A DNA stretch of 64,000 nucleotides from Glandiceps talaboti (lineage: Eukaryota > Hemichordata > Enteropneusta > Spengelidae). Every line of letters begins with the position of its first letter. Position 1 is the first letter of the stretch. Below are positions 1-34,100 of the stretch, piece by piece. The stretch is from NCBI RefSeq assembly GCF_964340395.1, contig NC_135563.1:22692809-22756808 (forward strand). The letters are read 5' to 3'. Made by a program: the position numbers and the translations under genes. The notes beneath the pieces are model-generated. The model made no database searches, was not told the origin of the DNA, and saw only the letters and a program-made list of their open reading frames with translations.

Positions 1-242
1 TCAGTATTTGTGTATCTGCTTGTGTGCTTTTTTGGATATTTATACCGTATTATTATACAGATACAGGGGCTGATATTTCTGTTGTCATCAAATATTACAC
101 ATAAAGATTTCAATCTAACATGATTGCTATTATAACAATGCACTAATGGGTACATAGTTTCTCTTTCAACAAAATATGTGCAGATTTTCAGATTTATTTT
201 TGTACTTAAAACCAAATCATACATTTTTGTTGTTATCATTAG
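1..242 (+). other. HTT: HTT intron (3' part), precedes first visible exon
   Basis: AT-rich sequence with no coding similarity that ends in a pyrimidine-rich tract and an AG acceptor at 241-242. It is the tail of an intron whose 5' part is outside the window. Confidence 0.8.
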
Positions 243-24762
<24,520 letters not shown>

Positions 24763-24770
24763 CAATGACA

Positions 24771-24815
24771 GATGGCCCTTACTCTGAATTCCTGGTTGCC
24801 TGCACTGCATCGTAA
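24771..24815 (+). repeat. Tandem copy of the HTT C-terminal codons in the 3'UTR
   Basis: GATGGCCCTTACTCTGAATT repeats 53 bases after its first occurrence at 24718. The copy would read DGPYSEFLVACTAS and also ends in TAA. It follows the true stop, so it is normally untranslated. Confidence 0.88.
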
Positions 24816-25369
24816 CAGATGATGTTGTGTGTTGTGTCCAGTTGGTTGCAAGGAAAGTATTGTATGATCAACCACTGATTAAAGTTATAATTTACTGACT
24901 TCGGAAACAATGGAGGAAAACGGGAACGTGAATTTGCCATTCAAGATTTGTAGTTTCCATGCCAACATATTGGATGAATTTACTAAATACATGGTAACCA
25001 TAGCAGCAGGCTTATGGCACCATATTTGAATCTTTGTGATAGTGAAGTGTAATAAGGAGTATCTGTCAGTCAGCCCTAGACTTTTACACCCCTGTTTCTC
25101 TACCAAATGGAATGATCTACGATTGAGAAATTGCCAGATCACACCAAATTTGGAGGGATGTAGGGGTGTTCAAGTTTAATTAGGAAAACAGGGTTTCAGG
25201 TGATGACTGTATTTTATAGAACAAAGTTGGTAAGAAATTCTATTCACCTATCAACTTAAGAGTCAATGCAAAAAAACAACCCAGCGTACTGTCTTTACGT
25301 AGATTAACTTCCAGACATATGTATTTGTCTATGTGATAATATTTATATGTTGTACTCAAACAGTTATGG

Positions 25370-25828
25370 ATATAATCAGTCTGATTGAAATCCGATGTAG
25401 TGTACACGACACTGTTTCTTTTTGGCTGTTACATTTACTGTCATTGCTCTTTTGTGAGTGTGCATCACATACATCTGACACAATACCATAGGTTTTCCCA
25501 AGCCACACGAGCGTGCTGAGTGAATTCACTCAACTAATGAAAACGTGTAATGCGAAAAAAGCATGAGCAGAGAGTTCAGACAATGATGGTATCGTTATTG
25601 TTTGGTGGTTCTCTTTCTTTCAATTTTCGAACATTGAGTGTACTATATTGTAAGACGGATTCTGGTTGGTTACTCATAATTACGAGATTGGGTTTGGGAA
25701 AACCTATGGTATTGTGTCAGATGTATGTAACAAGTGCTCACAAGAGAACAAATGACAGTAAACGTAACAGCCAAAAAGAAATCGCGACGGGTACACTACA
25801 TCAGATTTTAATCAGATTGGGATATAAT
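25370..25828. repeat. Large imperfect inverted repeat downstream of HTT stop
   Basis: The left arm 25370-25500 and the right arm 25695-25828 are reverse complements over about 130 bases with substitutions, with a spacer of about 195 bases. Shared landmarks are TGGGAAAACCTATGGTATTG and GTAACAGCCAAAAAGAAA. A third copy of AACGTAACAGCCAAAAAGAA occurs at 26378. A MITE-like foldback; if transcribed it would form a long double-stranded hairpin. Confidence 0.8.
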
Positions 25829-26193
25829 GTGCTTATTGTGCTTGTTTGTAAATGTAAAATATTGAATTTCCCAACAAGTGCCAAAATGTTATGTAAGAAA
25901 GTTAGTAAAAATTACATTGGTCTTTATTTCATGACAATGACTGGTAAAGATTGCTACATTATCAGACTTTCTCTTTCTTTAAATAATTCAAACCACATTA
26001 TTCAGACAAGTGTCAATATTGACACGGAACATCATTATAGTTTCTACAAGTATCACTTTTAAGAGAAGACGACTGTTTTCTGACATTAAAGGGACAAATT
26101 ATAAGTTGTGGGATGACGTTTGGGTTAAAATATGGCATTATTGTATTCTTTCAAGCATGTGAAATGAATAGACAAATATTGATCATATCTCTC

Positions 26194-26376
26194 CATAACC
26201 TCCTGTCTGACCATAGATCATACATGAAATTATTTAGGGTCTGTGGTCATAACCTCCTGTCTGACCATAGATCATACATGAAATTATTTAGGGTCTGTGG
26301 TCATAACCTCCTGTCTGACCATAGATCATACATGAAATTATTTAGGGTCTGTGGTCATAACCTCCTGTCTGACCAT
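26194..26376 (+). repeat. 54-bp tandem repeat, about 3.4 copies
   Basis: Units at 26194, 26248 and 26302 plus a partial at 26356 are essentially identical and begin CATAACCTCCTGTCTGACCA. The multiple-of-three length produces a false repetitive protein frame. Confidence 0.97.
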
Positions 26377-28753
26377 GAACGTAACAGCCAAAAAGAAACC
26401 GTGGCTGTACGGCTTGACAAACAAAAACTTCACATTCAAAACTTGATTTTTGTGATGATTCACAGTGAGCTTTGTGTTTATCAGAAAGAAATGCAGAGGT
26501 CATTATAATGACAAAAAAGAAGGGAATTTCAATGACAGATCTAGATGTGTACATTTAGGATTGTTTGTATTATATTGTCATGTACAGTAAATAACTAGCA
26601 AAGAATAATCTAAATTGTTATGCAAGTCGAACAAGCTTGTAAAAAAAAATGATTGCAGTGGTGTCTGTGATATACTTTGATGAAATCTGTCACACTTTAA
26701 TGTGTGCTGTGAAGTGACCACCACAAATATATGCAAAATCAAAACCATATTAATAGAGTTGAATTTTGTCAGAAATCTTCACCACCTCAAAATATTGAGT
26801 ATTTCAATCTACATTCTTTGTCTGTTGTTAACCACTGCACTGTCATTTTTTACACAACACAAAGCAATCTGTTTTCACTCAACCATATATGGATGCAACA
26901 TTCTTAATGAGCCAGCAATCCCATTCCGCTCATACACAGGTTTCAATCCATTTGACAAGGATGAGAGGGAGTCTCTAACTTGCCTGTTTTTCAGTTGTTT
27001 GATCTATTGACATGTAGTGAGGGATGGTTGACAGCTTACCCTCCTCTCCAATGGTTCAGCCCACTTCATCCTGACATGATTTAATACACTTTATTTGTTG
27101 ACCTGAAGAAATGTCTATTATAGACGTGAAGCTGTAATTGCCACTGAAAACAACAGTAGGATATATTGTAATTTCTTCATATTAACCTCATACCTGGATG
27201 ATTGAGAACATTCATAGACAAATGTAATAGACTAATAATTGTATCACTCTGTATGACTTTCTTTCATGCATTTTAGTTTGTAAAGTTTTAAGAGAATTTG
27301 AAAGTTTTTTGGCAAAGAAAGGTAGTTTAAAGATGCCACTGAAAATGTGAAGAAAAGTTGTGATGACACACTGGTGATAAGATGGTAGGTAATACAAGTA
27401 ATTCAGTGTTTATAATCTGTTTCTAGTCTATTTCATTGTCTTACTAGTACTGTGACATCGCCTCATGGTATCTTCATTGTTAGTGGGACCCTCCAGTAAT
27501 GTAAAGGTTCATCATGTAACAACTAACCTAAAATGTAGATGTTGTTTTTATACAAGTGTAAGCTTCATGACGTGTTGTTTTTTACTGCAATGCTGATGGG
27601 CTTCACAATATGGCTTTGTCATGTAATGTTATATTATCAAATATCATCCATATATTCTCCAAGTAGAAAGTTTGGTATCCTACAATTTAGAAACAATATG
27701 AACCTGTCACACTCATTCAGTGTCATTAAGGGCATTACAATGTACTCAAAATGGTATTTCTATTTGGTGTGTATACTAAATTGAAACTTTCAAACCTATA
27801 TTCACTTGTGTATATGACATAGTAACATGGTAATGCAAGCAACAGAACATGGACAGTTACCTTCCTGAAAAAGATAGATAAATAAGAAACCAATATTAGA
27901 AGCCTACCAATATTTAATAAAGTCATGAATTGTTCATTTTAAGTATGTTAAGAAATCATATACTTCAATTTAAAAGCAATGTACGTATTAGTTTTAGTGA
28001 CAATTTAAATGAGACAGGCATTTTGTTTATCTGACATACATCCGCTAATTTATCAGATTAAAACTTTTGATCCAAACACAAAGTTGGAAATTCCTTCAGT
28101 CAAAAGTTTATGAATTTTTATTTGAAGATCTCCACTAGTTTTATAAGTTTCCAATATTTGTAAGTTTGGTTGTCATACGGTGGAATACTGCATTACTACT
28201 GTATTTCCTGAATGATGTATCCAAGATCATCTAAGTGGTATAATGTTAGAATTTGGCAACTATTTGAAAGCTTGGACGTTGTGCTAATATTTCTGTGGTG
28301 TACTTGTTTGTGTTGTGTTCATTGTATATGGTTATGATATTGTACAACAAAAATGGAGTTTAATCCAGTTATTTTAGCCATACTGACGAAATAGTTCAAT
28401 GTAAGATGTCCTTTTCATCACTGTAATAGACAACATTGGTGTGAGTGATGGGTGTTTATGAAATCTTTAAGTTTTTTGTGTTTATCTATGTACATATTGG
28501 ATGTTATTACGGTAACCATATACCTGCTACTGTTTGTCTCAAACTATGTGTAATGCTAGCGATCCAATCATGGTGAACTTGATTCGTGTGATTGTGTCGA
28601 TTTGTGATTTGCTAATGACATGATCACATGACATGAAAGCAAATGTTTGATTGGACAATTTTTATGTGTTTTTGCATAAATGTGATACATTTCTTCCATT
28701 GATATTTTAATTGTTTCATTTCCCTTTCTGTTGTTAATATACTCAAACAGGTC

Positions 28754-28759
28754 AATAAA
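28754..28759 (+). terminator. Candidate distal poly(A) signal AATAAA
   Basis: AATAAA followed about 30 bases later by the GT-rich TGTGTTTTGGTATT. It is a possible distal end of the HTT transcript; an alternative is AATAAA at 27916-27921. Confidence 0.3.
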
Positions 28760-28886
28760 GTATAACTAAAAATATATAAATGTGTTTTGGTATTAAATTG
28801 TTTTTGTATTCTATAGTCTACCCTCACTACCCTCAGGTTTATCAAAGAAAACTTTTGAGAAAACCTTTCTTTTTTTCAAGAGGGGG

Positions 28887-29448
28887 TGTGTTATGATGAT
28901 GCAATTTTCTCTGTGACCCCTCTGCGACCGGTCAATGTCTTAAGAGTCACGGAATTTTCCATTGAGGTTGCCTAATTACTTATTGCTTTGAAATTGTAAT
29001 TATTTTAATTTGCATGTCAATAGATACACTTACAGGGACATGAATATTTTGTGTATTGGGTTGGCATGGCCTGGACAGTAATAGCCTGGCAGTCGCATAG
29101 AACACATGGACTTTTCTGTTGCAGCACAGCTAGTGAGTTTTGAGAAACCTGTACTTGGCTAAGGAAGTGACTGTTTTACTCAATACAGTTAGACTTTGGA
29201 ACTCTCTTTGATATTGCCGATGTTATCGAGACTGGTCTTAGTACCTTGTTCGTTTGGAAACTACATGTCGAACTTTCTGTGCCGCGGACTTGAAATACAG
29301 TTGGTATTCTGTGAACTTTGTGAATTATAAATCAGTTTGCTGTCCTACAAACTCGGTAGCCATTGTTAACCAGTACATCTGAAGGTTTCTGGGTGTGTGC
29401 AAATTGGAGTAAGTTGTCAGAGCTGTGCTGCATTTAGCTTTCTTTACT
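28887..29448 (+). mobile_element. Candidate LTR preceded by polypurine tract
   Basis: AAGAGGGGGTG (28879-28888) followed by TGTTATGATGATG resembles the polypurine tract and 5' end of a Ty3/gypsy-type 3' LTR on the plus strand. The right border near ...TTTACTTCA is uncertain because it abuts the inverted gag-pol remnant. I found no second LTR copy in the window. Confidence 0.4.
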
Positions 29449-31051
29449 TCAAGTAAGACTTTTGACTAGGCACAAACGTGCGTTTAGTGGCATGGTTATC
29501 ATATCTACTTTTCATAGATTTCTGAGATGACACAAGATTTCGTCTGGCTAGCTCACATGCTCTAAAGAGTTTAGTACGGAACTCTGACACATAATCTGCC
29601 CATTCATCATCTACTGAAACATCTGGCGGTCTCCACTTACGCATAAGAATCCCAAATTTGGTATAGAAACAAATCGGATCCTCCGAAATTTCAGATTCTT
29701 CAACAACTTCATCAAACAAGCGCAAAATTTCAGGATCTTTGCGTTGTTCCTTAACAAGATTTGACTTAGAATATATCTGACTTGAGTCAGATTGAGTTTC
29801 ACTTGAGGGCTCAGACCCAAAAGGAATAACAGAATGGTCTGTACCAAACACTTTACTGAGAAATGTATCATTTACAACAACATCCTGTACATCACTTTCC
29901 TGTAAACTTTCACTGTTAGAACTCTGACTTTCAGACTCTTTCTTTGTCATAGCTCGAGTAACTGCACAAGCAGGATACAAATCAGGAAATTCCTGTTCGA
30001 CAGGGTCTAGCTCCTGTTTAAGACAAGGTTTATCAGTCACAACTGGATTTACAATGACTTTGTCACCTGCAAGGTCATTGCCAAGAATAACATGGATTCC
30101 TTGAAAAGGCAGAGAAGGCTGAATACCTAAGGTCACAGGTCCAGAAACTAAGTCCGAAGACAAATACACATTATGGAGTTCAACTGGACTATAATCAACT
30201 GAATTTACTCCTTTAATAAGAACTCTGGAACCTGAAAATGACTTTCCGCAAAACGGCAGAGTATCTGCTAAAATGAGTGACTGGGATGCTCCAGTATCTC
30301 TCAAAATCTTGACTAAAATACCACAAGACAAATCACCTGACAATGATACCAAACCATCATAAATGAACGGTTCAAAAATCTCCACAATGCTATCTTTAGA
30401 TTTGACCTTGACCTCAACTGGGGATTTAACCTCAAGAACTGTGTTAAACACATCTTTACTACTATTAGACTTAAGTTTAGATGACGTAACAAAGCCAATG
30501 GGCTTAGACTCACTTTGACTACTCCGATTTTCACGCAATCTCTTAAGTTTATAACAATCAGCAATTATATGACCCTCTCTCTTACAATAATTGCAAACAG
30601 GACCAAATCGTTTACCAGTATACGACCGAGGCTTAGAATCAGTGGAAGCTGGTTTAGGAGTAGAATTTTGTGAACTACTACTAGGTTTATACGTAGCTTG
30701 ATTATATCTTGGAAAATTTCGTGATGGAAATGAGGAGTTAAATTTTCCTGTATTATTTCTGTAGGAAAAGGACTGAGATGGTTTGTGAGTAAATGAACTC
30801 GTATGAGTCAATGTATAATCATCAGCCAAACGAGAAGCAATTTCCAACGTGTCTGCTTTCTGTTCACCAAGAAATGTTCTAATGTCACCATGTATACACC
30901 GTTTAAATTCCTCAATCAAAACTAGTTGTCTAAGCTTATCACTAACGATCAAACAACTGCTCTTTTGTTCTAGCAAACTCAACATAAGTTTGGTCTTTTT
31001 CTTTCTCACACTCTCTAAACTTCTGGCGGTAAGCTTCCGGAACCAACTCAT
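29444..31051 (-). pseudogene. Retrotransposon Gag C-terminus, zinc knuckle, protease and internally deleted integrase
   Basis: A 535-residue open frame. Its first 35 or so residues are out of the ancestral frame; then LRQLVLIEEFKRC (capsid end), a Ser/Asn-rich linker, a CCHC knuckle CNYCKREGHIIADC at about 153-166, an aspartic protease core DTGAS at about 252-256, PACAVTRAM, then GILMRKWRPPDV (integrase lead-in) joined directly to FRTKLFRACELARRNL (integrase C-terminal side). The HHCC zinc finger and DDE catalytic core are deleted. The frame remains open over 1.6 kb, so the deletion and insertion may be fairly young. Confidence 0.85.
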
Positions 31052-31355
31052 ACCCTTTGAGAATTAATCCTTTTACATAATCATAATCTGAGGCTTGTGC
31101 TACTGACAATTGTACATAAATTTCCCTAGCTTTGCCAATCAGAACGCTTTGCAAAAGCATACACCAATATTGCCTAGGCCAATGAAGACTCTCCGCAACT
31201 TTCTCAAAATGTAGGAAATATTTGTCAATATCCCTCTCGAAAAAAGGTGGAACTAGTTTAATATGTTTAGTGACATCAAATCTATCCGAATTTGAATTTG
31301 TCTCAGGCTGACCTAGTTTGCCTGTTAACTCCACTTGCAATTGCAACTTTCTCAT
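30942..31355 (-). pseudogene. Retrotransposon Gag N-terminal/capsid fragment
   Basis: 137 residues with the motif HIKLVPPFFERDIDKYFLHF and AYRQKFRECEKEKDQTYVEF, typical of gypsy-type Gag capsid regions related to SCAN domains. It ends at a premature stop where homologous Gag would continue; the continuation is in another frame of the overlapping downstream segment, indicating a small indel near 30950. Non-functional as it stands. Confidence 0.85.
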
Positions 31356-31827
31356 TTCGAAATCAATCTCTCTCTCTCCCTTTCTCTCTCTTTCTCCTCT
31401 ATTCTCCTCTTTTCCATTTTTTCCTCCCTCTCCATTTCTATTTCCAATTTTCTCAATTCCAAGTTTGCTTAGATTTCCATTTTCTTAATTGCTATCTCAG
31501 CCGACTCAGATAACGCTCTAGAACAGACTGTTCAAATTCACCTGACTCCACTAAACATTTTATTACCTTGTATAGAATTTCTGCCTTTCTCATAGATTGT
31601 CTAACTTGAAGTCCTAGATGTTGCACTACCCTCACTACCCTCACTACCCTCAGGCGAAGTTTTCGAAAGGTTTTGAGTAGGAAACGACAGTCCTGTGCAC
31701 TAACTATTTGGCGTTCCGAACTTGACCCACGACGCCGTTTTGGTCCCTTGCTTCCCTATGTCACATAGTCGCTTATCTACTTATAATCAATGGCCCTTAG
31801 TACGTAAAAAAATTGTCCTACTCTAAT

Positions 31828-31905
31828 GGCAATCGAACCCGAAACGGTGACATAGGCTTAGGTCTTGAAGTCCACTACTTTAACCACTCGTCCACATGGC
31901 AATGT
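31828..31905 (-). mobile_element. tRNA-like SINE unit 1
   Basis: On the minus strand, a box A-like TGGACGAGTGGTTAAAG and a box B-like GGGTTCGATTGCC are about 50 bases apart, as in a leucine/serine-type tRNA with a long variable arm. The acceptor stem does not close, so it is a tRNA-derived SINE or tRNA pseudogene rather than a working tRNA. Confidence 0.65.
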
Positions 31906-31977
31906 TGTGATTACATTGGTTACAATAAGCATGTATATATTTAATAACCAGACAAGAAAAAAGAAATTCTGAAATCT

Positions 31978-32055
31978 TAATGGGAATCAAACCTGGAGCT
32001 GTGATACATGCTTATGTTGTGAAGTCGACTACTTTAACCACTAGTCCACATGTCT
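31978..32055 (-). mobile_element. tRNA-like SINE unit 2
   Basis: A diverged second copy of unit 1 on the same strand, with box A TGGACTAGTGGTTAAAG and box B GGTTTGATTCCC. The sequence upstream of box A is also shared (GTTGTGATT on the plus strand), so the two units form a tandem or dimeric element about 150 bases apart. Confidence 0.65.
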
Positions 32056-34004
32056 GTTGTGATTTCCTATGTAATACATTATCAATTTATCTATTTAACT
32101 AATTGTCCCCAGTAAAAAAAAAGTATACAGAATGGTGCAGTTACTGATAGAGAAACAGTAAGATTACTCCTCGGTGTTCTTGACCCAGAGGGTGTTGAAA
32201 TTTGGTGAGCAATACATCAAGGGCTGTGTTCGTTTATCACGTGGCTTATGCCAAGGTAAAGGCACCAGAGGGCGCACATGGTCCGAAAAAAAAATTTGTT
32301 GGATGAAAAATAAAAATTTTGTTGGATTCTTCCCCGGGGATTCTTCTCACAATTCGAATTGACGTTTAGATTCCACAGATGTGAACAAGATGTAAAATCA
32401 ACGAAGTACAAACCTCGTGAGTACAAAAATGCATTTGCATGTCTGTGTGCAATTATAAATGAAAACTTATTTCAATTAAAATAATGTAACCATGGAATAA
32501 AAGTACATAAACGGTTAAAATTAGTTTGTAAGTACGAAAAATATAAAATACTATAGCTAAAATAAAAAAATACTTTTGGCCTGAACGGCTTCCCATAGTG
32601 CAATAACCTTCTACATTATCAATGAAATTTGAATCATTTGTATATATTCATCTTTATTTCGTGGGTGGGTGGGTGGGTGGGTGGGTGGGTGGGTGGCATG
32701 TAAGGGGAGAGGGGACTAAGCTCTAAGTTCCTTTTGGTGATAAATTATATGTGCCACTTTTTGAAAATGGTACATTGGTAGTCAACCGGGAATACTTGGT
32801 AGTCGTTTTATTGCACATGACCAGAAAAATTGTGCATTTAATAATGCATGTTTTGATAGACATACTAAATAGTGAAATAATAACCAATAGTTGATTCCAT
32901 GATAGCTCAGCTACTAGTTACCAGGAAATATAACCTACTTTTTTATCTTACCAGGCCACTGAATCACTGTCAATTTTATGTATATACTGTAAGGGTTCCA
33001 ACCTGAACATAACAACCATATAGTTGATGATATCTAACCCAACTACCATACAACCTTACTTGAATTTTGTCCATGTTCCCATTCCCATTCCCTTCATACA
33101 TCATTGGCAGCCTTAGGCTACCATACAACTGCTCTTTGCATGGATCAACAACATTTTGCCAAGATTAGTGGAGTGTGCCAGCTACGGTCATAAACTTTTT
33201 TAATACAGCGCTTTCGATATGGGGGTAGGTGGATTGGTATTACATGACTCATTATCGGTCATATTTACGTCACTCACGACGTAGAGATGTTCCATTAATA
33301 GTGTATTTGAAACTTAAAATTCGAAATCGATTTAGGTAGCATGGTGCGATTTATGCAATAGTAGTGCACGTACCTTGTACCCGGTGACACTTACAGATAA
33401 TTAAGATGTGATGATGAGCTCATGGTAGTGTTATTGATATGACCTGAATATGGTGATACATACAGATGAGGTCAAAACAATATTCACATTATTTTTTAAC
33501 TAAGGGGGGGGGGGGGGGATTTACCGTACGCGTAATAGTAATGCAGTGGATGGTTGGTATTACTATATTTAATCTAAATGATTACGTCCTGTATGTGCTG
33601 TTATTTTTAGCTCATTGATCCTTCCCTAGTGCAGAGGTGTAAGTAGAGAACACACATCATGTGCATGGATAATTTTAAAGAACAGAATTCATATAATCTA
33701 AATAAATTAATATAAAGATGGTTAATACAAATGAAGGTTGATTATATAAACTACTTAAATAGATTGTTAATATTGATACTGAGAGGTACATACGAGTTAT
33801 CACCAGCATTGTCGAACCGTGGTCTAAAACATCGTGTTGGAACTTGAAAATGTAATTTTCTACTATTTCCATCGTTAAAAGATCATGCAAAGGGTCAGAC
33901 AAAGTCCAGACTAGTGTGTCGTACCTGATAAGGGATATCGATGTCTAGTCGCAGCAGTGCTTCATTCACAAAGCTGACAGGGCATTGAAAAGACCGACAG
34001 CAAT
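32056..34004. other. Intergenic region upstream of START gene
   Basis: About 1.9 kb, AT-rich, without coding similarity. It contains a GGGT repeat at 32661-32696 and a run of about 17 G near 33505-33519. The promoter of the START gene must lie in its right part; no obvious TATA box was seen. Confidence 0.6.
32661..32696 (+). repeat. (GGGT)n tract with strong G-quadruplex potential
   Basis: Eight consecutive GGGT units. Runs of three G separated by single T are the most stable known class of intramolecular quadruplex. Confidence 0.92.
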
Positions 34005-34100
34005 ATGACCGACTATCTTGCAATCGCAGCCAGTAACTATGAAAAAATTGATGAACTGGCAGCACTGCCGGATTCTGAATGGAAAGAAGACAAGGATAAG
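34005..34100 (+). CDS. START protein exon 1
   Basis: ATG at 34005 begins MTDYLAIAASNYEKIDELAA; 32 codons, donor gtagga, phase 0. This ATG is chosen because the protein then has the family length and no upstream in-frame similarity is seen. Confidence 0.85.

Larger units (their letters stand above)
24816..28760 (+). other. HTT: HTT 3' flank / probable 3'UTR
   Basis: About 4 kb without recognisable coding sequence. It contains an inverted repeat (25370-25828), a 54-bp tandem repeat (26194-26376) and poly(A) signal candidates ATTAAA near 24877, AATAAA at 27916 and AATAAA at 28754. Vertebrate HTT has a long 3'UTR with alternative poly(A) sites, so a long one here is plausible, but the transcript end is not fixed by sequence alone. 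Confidence 0.5.
29444..31700 (-). mobile_element. Ty3/gypsy LTR-retrotransposon remnant (gag, protease, partial integrase), Gmr1-like
   Basis: A minus-strand relic of an LTR retrotransposon. In element order there is a gag matrix/capsid region, a CCHC zinc knuckle, an aspartic protease, then sequence typical of the lead-in to integrase, and the end of integrase. Reverse transcriptase and RNase H are absent and the integrase core is missing. Protease running straight into integrase-type sequence fits the Gmr1-like group (known order PR-IN-RT-RH), though a deletion in a conventional element is possible. The gag N-terminal coding near 31360-31600 is broken by stops. The plus-strand LTR-like end on its left means the locus is rearranged. 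Confidence 0.85.

Noticed and set aside
25550-26062. 170-codon open frame downstream of HTT
   Set aside because: It overlaps the right arm of the inverted repeat, lacks recognisable motifs and has no splice or promoter context; most likely fortuitous.
26113-26508. 131-codon frame with HNLLSDHRSYMKLFRVCG repeats
   Set aside because: Produced by the 54-bp tandem repeat; no homology or gene structure.
31828-32055. Functional tRNA genes
   Set aside because: The acceptor stems do not pair and the two copies diverge at positions a real tRNA would keep; SINE-like units are more likely.
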